A stretch of DNA of 64,000 bases from Lentinula raphanica (lineage: Eukaryota > Basidiomycota > Agaricomycetes > Agaricales > Omphalotaceae). Position numbers and translations under genes: made by a program. The notes under the pieces were generated by a model that made no database searches, was not told the origin of the DNA, and saw nothing but the letters and a program-made list of their open reading frames with translations. The DNA lies in contig JANVFP010000046.1 of assembly GCA_027919835.1 (NCBI GenBank), forward strand, positions 186,001 to 250,000, given 5' to 3'. This document shows positions 46,330-57,415 of this stretch, one piece after another (the first letter of the stretch is position 1; each line of letters starts with the position of its first letter).

Positions 46330-48821
46330 CACCTGTAGCTGTAAAATCTACGCAAAGTAGTTCGATAAGTATCCACCAGGGCTTTGCGAAGTACACCGAT
46401 ACTCTCTCCAAGGGTCAAATCTTACCTCCAGGCAGGCCAGAAATGCTCCGGGGGCTGCTATTTTTTTATTATATATATATATTATTGGTATTATTTAATA
46501 AAAAAAAACAGGAAAAAAAATAATATATAGCTTCGCAAAGTGGTGTGAAAGATATCACAAATGATGGGAACAGATGAAATGATGTGATGGGATCTGCGTC
46601 AATCATTTCCTTTTTGGAAAAAGGATATTTATATTGAAACCAGGGGTTACAGGATACTACTGTATATATATGGGTGTCTTAAAATACACACTGGAATTAG
46701 AAGAAATTCCATCGAGCAGAATTTCTTCATGATAGCAAATAATTCAATAAATAATTTATGAAGTTTGAAATTGAGTACGAATTGTTATTTTTCTACATAA
46801 GTTAAATAAAAGCTAAAATTCCACAGTTCAGCACACATTTTTCATTATTCAAAAAGTGTATTGAAATCATATGTTTATATAAGGTAAAGATCTATGTAGA
46901 TAGGAAACCTTTCAATACACATTTTGGCCGGTGTGAATCAAAACCTTTTGCATGAGGCAAAATTGCATAGGAAACCTGTAAAATTGATAGCATAGAGATG
47001 TATGCCGAATTGAAAAATTTTGAGCCCTATATAGTAACACATGAAAATTTTGTAGAAAATCTGAGTTTCAAAGCTGCTGAAAAGGGAAATTCAATACAAT
47101 TTAGGGTTTTCAGCAGATCCGAATTCCCGGCTTTCTGCGAGGTTTTTGTCTTTCCCAATAGTACAATAGAAATGATTCAATTCAGAGGATATCTCAGCAC
47201 TAAAGAAGTCATAGATTTTCACCAAATTTTCTAATTGTTTGAATCACAAAAATCCAGTTGGGCAGAAATATGTGCGAAAACTTCTCCTTTCCACATTGTT
47301 TTTTTCCAGCAATATTTGTAAGCTCTCAATAGACTTTTCACTTGATTAGTTACATTTTACTATATATGTACTTTTGAATATATTTTTGATTGTGTAGAAA
47401 TTTTTTATTCCAGTTGTCATTTCTAATTTTATGAATGTTTGTATGAAATTTTTAATTTCAGAGAGGGATTCTGCTCGATAGAATTTTTTCTATTTTCGGT
47501 GTGATAGCAAATATCATATACAAACCAAAAATGACCAAAACAGGGTACAGGCTATCCCAGGCACATCAAAATTGCCCGAAAAGGAAATTGGTCTAAAAAT
47601 AGAACTTGATCTCATCAGGTAGCAAAAAATCTGAAAAAAATCATAAAAATAGTGAAAAAAATCAGGGTTGCCTTGATGGCTCTGGAAATGCAAAATTTAA
47701 AAAAATACGCGACAAGTGTAAAAAATTTTATCACTCCAAATCATACTAGATCCTCTATACATTGGGTATATATGATGTACATGCTATTTTTAGCACCCCC
47801 AGTACTCTTAGGCACCTAGAATAGCTTATATCATTCAATATATTCAGCACACTCAATGCTTGTTATACTTAATACACTTAACAATGAAAGATTTTAGAAC
47901 AGTATTTATGTATGTTATACTTAACACACATAACAATGAACAGTGTTCATGTCTGTTATGCTTAACATACTTATCAATGAAAAACCTTGGATCAGTGTTG
48001 ATGTGTATTATGCTTAACATACTTAACAATGAAAAACTTCAAAACAGTGTTGATGTGTATTATACTTAACACAATTAACAATGAGAAACATCGGAACAAT
48101 GTGCATATGTGTTATACTTAACACACTCAACAATGACAAAGTTAAAACAGTGTTCATGTGTGTTGTACTGATACACTCAACAATGCAAAAACTTGGAACA
48201 ATGTTACTGCATGTTATACTCAACATACTGAACTCATTACACTTATAACACTTCAATAACTATAACACACCAGCAATAGAACATTGTTATACTATAACAC
48301 ACATATAACAACGAGTTTTGGGCGCTTATGGGCGCTTATTTTGAGTTTTTGAGTCGAAATTCATTCATACCACACTCAATAATTTTTGTGTGGGGTTTAT
48401 ACTGTGTAAAGATGTTGTTTATATCATACTACACTAGATACAATTCAGAGAACCCAAAATTACAGCTTGTGGGACTGGCTATATCATGATCTTTTATTAT
48501 TCAACAGTGTTTTATGTAAATGACAATGCATATGTCCATGTAATGCAAGGATACTGATGCTGGTTCATGAGGGAATCACTCCTACAGTCTACTAAAAGTG
48601 TCTGGACATGGTTCAGATACTCAGTATGACTATTGGACTCTGTGATATACATGTATCTATTTCATGTACACAAGGGATGGCTACAGTTCCATGTAACAAT
48701 ATATGTTATGTTCAATGATCCAGATTACAGATCTCTTAGCTGTATCACATACAATGAGCATAGAATAGATTGTAGGATGACTCTTGTCATCACTCAGTGG
48801 CAATTTGGCTTCATAGCGCTG
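46330..48821. mobile_element. foldback element, copy 2, right half missing
   Basis: It starts CACCTGTAGCTGTAAAATCT and follows the left-arm order of copy 1: the CTTCGCAAAG palindromes, AAAAAGGAAATTGGTC at 47580, the TGTTATACTTAACAC array at 47860-48290, and GGGCGCTTATGGGCGCTTA at 48317. It reaches the central zone and stops at 48821, where copy 3 begins. No right arm is found. Confidence 0.75.
46685..47504. mobile_element. inverted-repeat element nested in foldback copy 2
   Basis: About 820 bp absent from the other foldback copies. The imperfect terminal repeats share AATTC-ATCGAGCAGAAT (46705-46725, and inverted at 47468-47485) and begin ACACACTGG / TCACACCG. The target duplication is unclear. 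The core is AT-rich with no believable gene. Confidence 0.6.
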
Positions 48822-51800
48822 CAGCTGAAGCTGTAAGAACTTCACAAAGTAGACTGAGAAGTTTCCATATATGCTTTGCAAAGTAACAGGAGTGGCTTTC
48901 CAACCTTAAAAAACTCTTCCGGGCAGGCCAGTAGGGCTTCGGGGGGTACCTGGATATTTATTATATTTATTAATATTATATGGTTCTTTTATTATTTAAT
49001 AGACTAGCAGTGCCCCGTGCGATGCACGATGCACGGTGCACTGTTACTTGAACTTCTTTAGATAATCTTAAGCATGGTTTTCTGTAAACTGTGAATGGAT
49101 GGCAGACATTGAATGTTGAATATCTGAATGTTGAATGATCTGTACTTTGAAGCTTTGAAGACTTGGAGGCCGAATAGGGCCAAAATGAAGATTCTCGGCA
49201 ACACCAATGAATTGAGTGCTTAACTGACCAATTGAAGGCTGAGCGCTGAAGCTGAAGCCTCTTCTCAGTGAATGCCCAATTTCTCTTTCTCATCCTTCAA
49301 GCTAACTTTTTATACCTTACTTACTGAATAAAATGGAGCAGAAAGTTCTTGAAAACAACTCGCAGCTGCTTCCAGAACTTTCTGAAGTAAAGATTTTAAG
49401 GTGATGTAATTTGCTAACAATGTTAATGAGCGCCTAAAGTCATCAATCGGCATGAATAAAGTTAGCGCTCTATTCAATCTAATTCAAAACAGACCATCAG
49501 CCAATCGGATTGCGTGTTTATCTAGGACAAATGTATTCTTTTATTATGTAGGATATATTATAATAAATCTACTTTGCGAAGCTGTGCTGCACTTTGCAAA
49601 GTGACTACATTTATGGCAATTATGAAATCAGGTAAATTAGGGTTACATCATTATATCATCACCTTCCTTTTTTGGTTCTTGCCTTTTTGAATAAAAAATG
49701 TATAATATTATATCATTGATCTTCAAATGCTAAAAATCACAGAGAACCAAAAATAGCTGCAGTGATGGCCTGGTTACCTCAGGCACATCAAAATTGCCTA
49801 AAAAGGAAATTTGTCTAAAAATAGAACTTGATCTCATCAGGTAGCAAAAAATTAGAAAAAATCATTAAAAATACTCAAAAAAATTAGGGTTGCCTTGTTG
49901 GCCCTGAAAATGCAAAATAAAAAAAAATACACAACAAGTGTCAAAAATTTTATTACTTCAAATGATACCAGAACCATCAGGCATTATGTATAGATGATCT
50001 ATATGCTATTTTTAGCACACCTAGTGCCTTCAAACACTCAGATAGTCTAAATCATTCAATATATTTACTATACTCAATGTTTATTACACTTAACACAGTT
50101 AACAAGAAAAAACCTTTTAACAGTAACATCATGTGTGTTATGCTTAACACATTTAACAATGAAGAAGCCTTGGAACAGTGTTCATGTATGTTATACTCAA
50201 CACGATTAACACACTTAACAATGAAAAACCTTGAAACAGTATTCATGTGTGTTATACTTAACACACTTGACTCAATATACTGAATAATGAAAAGAAAAAC
50301 CTGGAATGGTGCTCATGTGTATTATACTTAACACGCTTAACAATGAAAAAAACTCAGATCAGTGTTACTGCATGTTATACTCAACAGACTTCATCAATGA
50401 ATATAACACAGTTAACAATCAAAACCTCGGAGTAGTGTTCTCACTCATTATACTTTTACACTCAACACACTTCATCAGTAAGTATAACACACCTTTAATG
50501 GGACATTGTTATACTATAACACATTTATAACAATGAGTTTTGGGCGCTTATGGGCGCTTATTTGGTGTTTTTCAGTTGAAATTCATTAATACCACACTCA
50601 ATAATTTTTGTGGTGGCTTTATATTGTGTCAAAGTGTTGTCTATATTATATTCCTCAAGTTACAATTCAGAGAACTCGAAAATTCAACTTGTGGAGGTAG
50701 CTATATTGTGATCTTTTGTGATATAACAGTGTTTTATGTAAATGTCACTGCATATGTCCATGTAATGCAAGAGGTCATGAGAAAAGCACTCCTACAGTCT
50801 ACTGGCAGTGTCTGTACATGATTCAGATAGCTATCATAGAGGTTGGACTGTGTGATATCCATGTACATGTTTCATGTACAACATAGATGTCTACACTTAC
50901 ATGTAACAATAGATGTCATATTCAATGACCCCCATTACAGATCTCTTAGTTGTATTACATAGAGTTAGCATATAATAGGTTGTAGGATGACTCTTTTCAT
51001 GATCCAGTAGCAGTTTAACTTCATAACATGGGTGTATGCATTGACATTTATATAAAACACTGTTATATCACAAAAGATCATAGTATAGCTAGCCCCCAGG
51101 TTGAATTTTTGAGTTCTCCAAATTGTATCTAGAGAATTATGATATAGACAACATCCTGACACAATATAGAGCCACCACAAAAATTATTGAGTGTGGTATT
51201 AATGAATTTTGACTCAAAAACACCAAATAAGCGCCCATAAGCGCCCAAAACTCATTGTTATAAATGTGTTATAGTATAACAATGTCCCATTAAAGGTGTG
51301 TTATACTTACTGATGAAGTGTGTTGAGTGTAAAAGTATAATGAGTGAGAACACTACTCCGAGGTTTTGATTGTTAACTGTGTTGTATTCATTGATGAAGT
51401 CTGTTGAGTATAACATGCAGTAACACTGATCTGAGTTTTTTTCATTGTTAAGCGTGTTGAGTATAATACACATGAGCACCATTCCAGGTTTTTCTTTTCA
51501 TTATTCAGTATATTGAGTCAAGTGTGTTAAGTATAACACACATGAATACTGTTTCAAGGTTTCTCATTGTTAAGTGTGTTAATCATGTTGAGTATAACAT
51601 ACATGAACACTGTTCCAAGGCTTCTTCATTGTTAAATGTGTTAAGCATAACACACATGATGTTACTGTTAAAAGGTTTTTTTTTTGTTAACTGTGTTAAG
51701 TGTAATAAACATTGAGTATAGTAAATATATTGAATGATTTAGGCTATCTGAGTGTTTGAAGGCACTAGGTGTGCTAAAAATAGCATATAGATCATCTATA

Positions 51801-52417
51801 CATAATGCCTGATGGTTCTGGTATCATTTGAAGTAATAAAATTTTTGACACTTGTCACGTATTTTTTCTAATTTTGCATTTTCAGGGCCAACAAGGCAAC
51901 CCTGATTTTTTTGAGTATTTTTAATGATTTTTATTTGATTTTTTGCTACCTGATGAGATCAAGTTCTATTTTTAGGCAAATTTCCTTTTTAGGCAATTTT
52001 GATGTGCATGAGGTAACCAGGACATTACTGCAGCTATTTTTGGTTCCCTGTGATTGTTAGCATTTGAAGATCAATGATGTCATATTATACATTTTTTATT
52101 CAAAAAGGCAAGAACCAAAAAAGGAAGGTGATGACATAATGATGTAACCCTAATTTACCTGATTTCATAATTGCCGTAAATGTAGTCACTTTGCGAAGTG
52201 CAGCATAGCTTCGCAAAGTAGATTTATTATAATATATTATCAAATAATAAAAGAACTATATAATATTAATAAATATAATAAATATCCGGGTACCCCCCGG
52301 AGCCCTACTGGCCTGCCCGGAAGAGTTTTTTAAGGTTGGAAAGCCACTCCTGTTACTTTGCAAAGCATATATGGAAACTTCTCAGTCTACTTTGTGAAGT
52401 TCTTACAGCTTCAGCTG
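48822..52417. mobile_element. foldback element, copy 3, with nested Helitron
   Basis: 3596 bp (3046 without the Helitron). Ends are CAGCTGAAGCTGTAAGAACT and its near-exact inverse. The whole unit is a giant palindrome: TTCCGGGCAGGCCAGTAGGG near the left end is matched inverted near the right end, as are the TTTGCGAAG palindromes, the TAACACAC arrays and the two GGGCGCTTATGGGCGCTTA boxes (50543, inverted at 51229). No matching target duplication, consistent with later rearrangement. It abuts an intron remnant of the gene at 52460. Confidence 0.85.
49004..49553 (-). mobile_element. non-autonomous Helitron
   Basis: 550 bp inserted precisely between A (49003) and T (49554). On the minus strand it begins TC (TCCTACATAATAAAAG) and ends CTAG, preceded by a hairpin with inner stem CCGTGC...GCACGG and outer stem CAGTGC...GCACTG. 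These are canonical Helitron terminal features. The matching site in copies 1 and 3 lacks the insert. No Rep/helicase sequence. Confidence 0.85.
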
Positions 52418-52459
52418 CGATTCTTTCGCTAACCCTTTACTCCTCACTCTGTTCCTTAG

Positions 52460-54349
52460 GAGGACATTACCGAATTCTTTGACCTTCACGAGCTTGCTAT
52501 CCCGATCCCTTTCGATCCAACCACGAGGGAGGGGCAGCTTATGTTAACTGTTGTCCAGCAGGGGTCCCGGGTGGACCAGATTACGCATCCTGTGTCCAAG
52601 AAGGTCTTGCGCCCCGACCCTTCTTTCGCACTTTCTCCGAGTAACAAGTCCACGGCCGTGCCAGCTACGAAGGCTAGACTCCGCCCACCTTCCCCGGACT
52701 TCGACGCTCCTGCCACCCCCGCTGCTTCGTCATTTCCGTCTAGTGCCCACAAGTTTTCGCGGACGTTACCTACTCAGTCTTCTGTTATTGACGTGGACGC
52801 CGAGGAGGATGGCACCTCGCCTGACCTCTTCAAAGGTCCATCGAAGCCTGATGTACTCGTGATCCGACAGAGCATTGCTCGGGTGGCTAAGACGAAACCT
52901 AAGATTCCTGAAGAGTTCCGGCGTGTCCCCACACCGGTACCTTCAGCAAAACGCGAACGTTCTCCGGTTGAAGTTCCTCCTTTCACTGCTGTCTCCGAAC
53001 CTCCGGCTAAGAAACGGCGCACTCAGAAGGCTGCTGGTAAAGCTCGGGTGGGATCCCGCGTATCGTCCCCCAACGCTCCCTCGTCCGCCAAAGGTGATGA
53101 ACCCTTTCGAATTCAAGAAGGAGAACCTGATTATCTCGACGGGGACGATACCAACACCACTGCTCACGCTCGCTTCCTTACCAATCCTCGTTTTACGATC
53201 AAAACACCTTTCTCCCAGCTGATCTCCAAAGCCGTTGACTCCAACAAGCGCGGGGCCAAGATTCCTTTTCTTCGCGCCCCTAAGTGGAAAGTTTCCGAGG
53301 AAATGAAGAAATTTGGTGCCTTTGCGACCATTGGGGACACTACCTTTTCTCTCCAGGGATTGAGTCGATTCGGTTATGCTAGTTCCCGGTTCCTTTGGCC
53401 CACCAATAGTCGTACGCTACCCTCCCCGGAAGCTCTGTATTCCACCAACAACTGCGTAACTTGTATCAGCCGCGGGGAGGTGTGCGAAGCCAGTGACAAG
53501 CAGGGCGGTGCCTGTCGTCAATGCAACAGTACGCATCGTTCGTGCCCCAGTTGCTTGTCTCTGGAGGAGCACAAGGATCGCTTCCTTGCCATCCACAACC
53601 ATATACGAGGCTACCCCGCGGGTAAGTATCACTTATCCCTTCCTTAGGGTATTCTGCTTCCTGTCACTGACTTGTCCTTTATAGGTTATTCTGCGTCCCT
53701 CGACCTCTATGCGACTGCCTTAGATCGGATCACGAAGCTTCAAAATTCCTTCGCTCCTCTTTTTGAGGAGGCCCAACAGGCGCTATTGCACAGCATGCAG
53801 ACAGTCCGTGATTCCAGCTTCGACTTGAATGTGGTCCTCTCTCGCTGGGCCGACGACAATCCTAACCTCCCATTGGACTACGATACCCTGACTTGGCTGG
53901 CCACTCTCTTCGGGTGGAACTCCGCCTGCAACCTCACCGACTACCTTAGTAACCCCAAAGATCTTCCTCGTCTGGAAGAGTTCATGCGCGAACACCTTCC
54001 TCCTCCACCAGCTTCGGTAGATCAGCCCTTGGTCGTGGTTCCTCGTGCCTCCAAACCCGCTTCTCAGTCTTCTCCGGGGAAGCTCATTCCTGTTTTGGAC
54101 TCTCCTGAGCTGAAATCGCGTCGTCGCCCGGCTGCTGGAGTTCTGATCAACTTTTCCTCCACTTCTGCCTTCAGGGCCCCATCCTCGTCTGCTCCTCCCC
54201 TTTCTGCAACCATTCCCGACGAAGAGATGGACGTTGAGGGTGGGCCTGCCAGTAGCGCTGCTGTCCAAGAGTTACGGGCTGATCCAGAGGCCGACGAGGA
54301 GGACGGTGAGGTTGATGGGGACAATGACATCGTCGATGGAGATGAGTAG
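52460..54349 (+). CDS. unknown Cys-rich protein, first exon(s) missing
   Basis: The open frame begins after a splice acceptor (TTCCTTAG, ends 52459): DITEFFDLHELAIPIPFDPT. An internal ATG at 52541 also exists. The first 250 residues are Pro/Ser-rich with basic patches (AKKRRTQKAAGKAR). A Cys cluster follows, CVTCISRGEVCEA then ACRQCNSTHRSCPSC (about 53455-53560), spaced like a small zinc-binding domain. After the intron 53622-53684 comes a helical stretch (SLDLYATALDRITKLQNSFA) and a long acidic tail to TAG 54347-54349. Upstream exons would lie beyond foldback copy 3 but were not found, so the allele may be truncated. GC-rich compared with its left neighbours. No family recognised. Confidence 0.65.
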
Positions 54350-55115
54350 GAGTAGACTTGAACTTTCCAACTAGCAGCTTAGTAGTGTAGGGATCGGACT
54401 CTTATTGTAGAGCCAGACTAGCCTACAACTTATTTTTTTTTTTTTGTATACTTTTGTACATAGCCAGTATCCTCAGTCTCTAGATTCACCTAGCAGACTT
54501 GACTTTTGTTAATATCACCGCCCTTGGGGCTTTATCTTGTCCTTTTCCGTGTCTGAGATTTCCTGCAGAATTCCTAAGTTGAAACTTCAAGACACTTGAG
54601 ATATCCCCTAAGATGTCTTCTGAGGTTTCCCTTAACCAGCCTATAAGTTAATGCCTCAAGTTTTCCTTGGCTGTTACCTGATAGAACCCCATAAGTATCT
54701 CATTGACCTATGTTGTTCTTCTAAGTATCTGCCTTAGACATTCTCTGTCCTTTCTGAGTCTGTTGCATTACTTTTCCGCTGTCTTTTCCGCCCGAATTGA
54801 TGTCTGTTCCGCTAGATCATTGTGATCTGCTAGATCAGACCCATCAATGCTGATTCTTTGGTTATCAAGTTGGTGGTTGCAGCCTCATATGGCATGTTAA
54901 ATCCATTGGGCTTTACAAATTGCAAGCTGCGTCGGTTTTAGATCTAAGTCTTTGCGTTGTACGCATGCTTAAGCTGTCAATGAGCACAGGTCTTTTAGAT
55001 CTCGTAAAATTTTCATGAAAATTTCTGAAATTTCGAAAATTCTTGAAACACCGTGTGTCCCCTCCCCCAAACTAAAGCTCAGCAGTCCCCTGCTGACCCG
55101 AAGCATCGGAAAAGG
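54350..55115. other. intergenic between two plus-strand genes
   Basis: It contains a T-run (54430-54442) and the palindrome TGATCTGCTAGATCA (54823-54837). CTCCCCCAAACTAA at 55063-55076 recurs at 57355-57368. No gene seen. Confidence 0.4.
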
Positions 55116-55123
55116 TATAAAAG
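55116..55123 (+). promoter_or_regulatory. TATA box (TATAAAAG)
   Basis: TATAAAAG lies 40 bp upstream of ATG 55163. The spacer includes TTGATCTAAGAGATCC, a variant of the palindrome found in the introns of the gene. Confidence 0.6.
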
Positions 55124-55162
55124 CCCTTGATCTAAGAGATCCGACTCCCAACTCAACGAAAA

Positions 55163-57180
55163 ATGGCTCCCAACTTCGAGTACCACAATCTCCCTATCTC
55201 GCTTGAAGCTGACTTTGCCAACTGGTGCGTCGACGCGGAGTACTGGGCTGCTCGTGTTAGCGATGACAAAAGCCTGGCCTGGCAAGGTGCCAAGTACAGT
55301 TCTAGCAAGGACAAGGTCGAGTTCACCACGTCCAACAAAACAATCTTTCTGAACGATGTCCGTTGCGCATACACTCATCTGGTACGGAAATCGTTTGATC
55401 TGCTAGATCTAACAAACTAACCATTTTCCGTTAGCTCATTCGAGTGTCCCGCGACGCTGCGTGTATGAACAAGGACTATCTGCGGGCGTACGACAATCTC
55501 GCGGAGGAATTACTTTCCGCCGTGAATGCGTACCGCACTATCCGTGACGAGATCCCTAAGCAGTTTCCCAAACTTTCCGAAGAGGGAGGGAAGAATGCTG
55601 AGATCGTCAGTTTCTACATTCAGCTGAACGACCTTCGTCGCAAAAAGCTCCGTGAGGACCAAGGCAGACAGGGTTCACCTGCTGTCAGTACTCGCGGACC
55701 TAGTGTTCCACCTGCTGATCCTGAAGGACCGTCGAAATCCAAGTCGAAAGGCAAGGAAGTTGCGACTGATCCAGCAGATCCAGCAGTTTCCGATGCTGAC
55801 GCCAAGTTCATGGCCGAGGTGGTGCGTTTCCGCAACTACTTACGAAGATTAATTTACTAAGTAAAGGTCCCAGGATGCTGATCTTGCAGCACATGGTCCT
55901 TCTCCTCCAAAAGGTCCTCGAGGCGCACTTGCTAACCATTTACGAGGCCGCGGACTTCCCATGCGAGGCCACTTCCGTAGTCCACGCGAGCAACGCTTTG
56001 AAATGCAAGAATCACTGCGTATGGGTGTGCCTGTTCCGCAGTATGACCCTCCGGTAAGTATGGTACCTTGATCTGTTAGATCAGCTGCTAACGGTTTATC
56101 CAGCCTCGTCGTGCTGAACTCGTCATCGATCATATCATTGGTATGGACGAAAGGATCAAGCACGCCAAGGAGGATCGTGAAAAAGGCGAGAAGGGGAAGA
56201 AGACCGCGGAAGCGACTCCTCCTCCTCCTACCAGGCCCTCTACTCGTTCCAAAAGCAAGAAGAAATCCCCTGACGACGAACCGGCTGTTCTGGCAGATCA
56301 GGATGTCTCGGTACGTGGCTGATCTTGTAGATCAGACAAGTTTATGACTAACCTGTGCAATAGATGGCTGACGACGTCGAGGATTCTACTCCTGCGAAGG
56401 CTAAGACCAAAACCAAAAAGTGCGACATCGTTGACGACAATGACACTCCGAAGTCTTTCAAGACCAAGAGCAAGCGCAAACGTTCCGAACGCGATGTCGG
56501 TCCCGCGGCCGGTGATGAGACTGAGCGGGCTCTGTCTCCTCAAGCACATAGTACTGTGCACGCTGTAACCGCGATCTCCCAGCCTCGTGCTGTTGGTGAA
56601 GATCTGATTAAGAGGGTGAAGTATTCGTTGGAACTCGCGGATACTAGTGAGTACCACTTTCATTTTCCGCTTTTTCATACGGACTTCTACGGAAACTTGT
56701 TGATCTACCAGATCACGCATTTTCCATTAGATAATTTTGTTTGGCATAGTCCGGAGTCCTTCCGCAAATCTTCGTCGTTTGCTGATTATTGTTACAGGTA
56801 CCCCCGACGATACAGATCATCGAGATCTCGTGCAACTTCTTCACAACATCGGACTCGCCCACAACCCGGAGGTTGAATCGTACACCGAAGAGCAGTACAA
56901 TGCTTTCATCAATTTCCATACGACCCAACTCTTCGACTGTGTTATGAAAGCTCGTTTCTATGCACACCGTGGGGAGGCTAGTCAACGGATCATCGACAAC
57001 GCCCGGGCTGCTCGGAAGGCTGGTGAACCTCTGCCTAAAGACGAGGACACCACCATGACTCCTGCCGACGTTGAAGAGGTGTACGTGTTTTCCGCACCAC
57101 CGTCGCTGCCACCCGTAATTAAAATTGCGCAGACAGACTTAGAGGATCCCGCAATGCAAGGGCCACGCTCCGCACCTTAA
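55163..57180 (+). CDS. unknown six-exon protein convergent to the Gypsy pol gene
   Basis: Exon 1 starts MAPNFEYHNLPISLEADFAN and runs to THL (about 55380). Exon 2 starts LIRVSRDAACMNKDYLRAYD (55438). Then SQDADLAAHGPSPPKGPRGA (about 55869), PRRAELVIDHIIGMDERIKH (about 56104), MADDVEDSTPAKAKTKTKKC (56364) and TPDDTDHRDLVQLLHNIGLA (about 56800), with the stop at 57178-57180. Both termini look folded; the middle is Lys/Ser/Pro-rich and probably disordered. Four of the five introns contain a TGATCT-N3-AGATC palindrome. A TATA box precedes the start. It ends 235 bp from the converging pol stop. Similar proteins seem common beside basidiomycete retroelements, but I cannot name a family. Confidence 0.65.
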
Positions 57181-57415
57181 GCAAGTGCTTATCGAGGCTG
57201 ACCATCTAGATCATCGTTCATTCTGCCCTGTCGCCTATTTTTATACCTGTACTTTTGTCAAGTCAAGTATCATTGGTAGTTTTTGAGGTAATCCAGTGGC
57301 AACTAAATTCCTCGAGTGAATATTGAGATAGAATAAGTTGAAACATCGCGGAAACTCCCCCAAACTAACTGATCTGTTGGATCAGGCATGTTTAGAAAGA
57401 TTTCCGACGACCACT
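57181..57415. other. convergent 3' flanks
   Basis: 235 bp between the stop of the plus-strand gene and the pol stop. On the minus strand AGTTTGGGGGAG (about 57353-57365) is a polypurine-like tract downstream of pol and could mark the start of the 3' LTR, which I could not delimit. Confidence 0.4.

Larger units (their letters stand above)
54823..57386. repeat. dispersed TGATCT-N3-AGATCA palindromes
   Basis: Best copies: 54823-54838, 55395-55410 (intron 1), 56069-56084 (intron 3), 56319-56335 (intron 4), 56700-56715 (intron 5) and 57369-57386 (before the pol stop). The half-site GATCTGGTAGATC also recurs in the protease/pol coding region (for example 60886-60902 and 61161-61185). Confidence 0.7.

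Noticed and set aside
46998..47234. 78-residue ORF (MYAELKNFEPYIVTHENFVE)
   Set aside because: Sits in the AT-rich core of a nested inverted-repeat element; no splice context or family.
47860..51715. Small ORFs of the LNTLNNEK type
   Set aside because: Arise from the TGTTATACTTAACACACTTA tandem arrays of the foldback arms.
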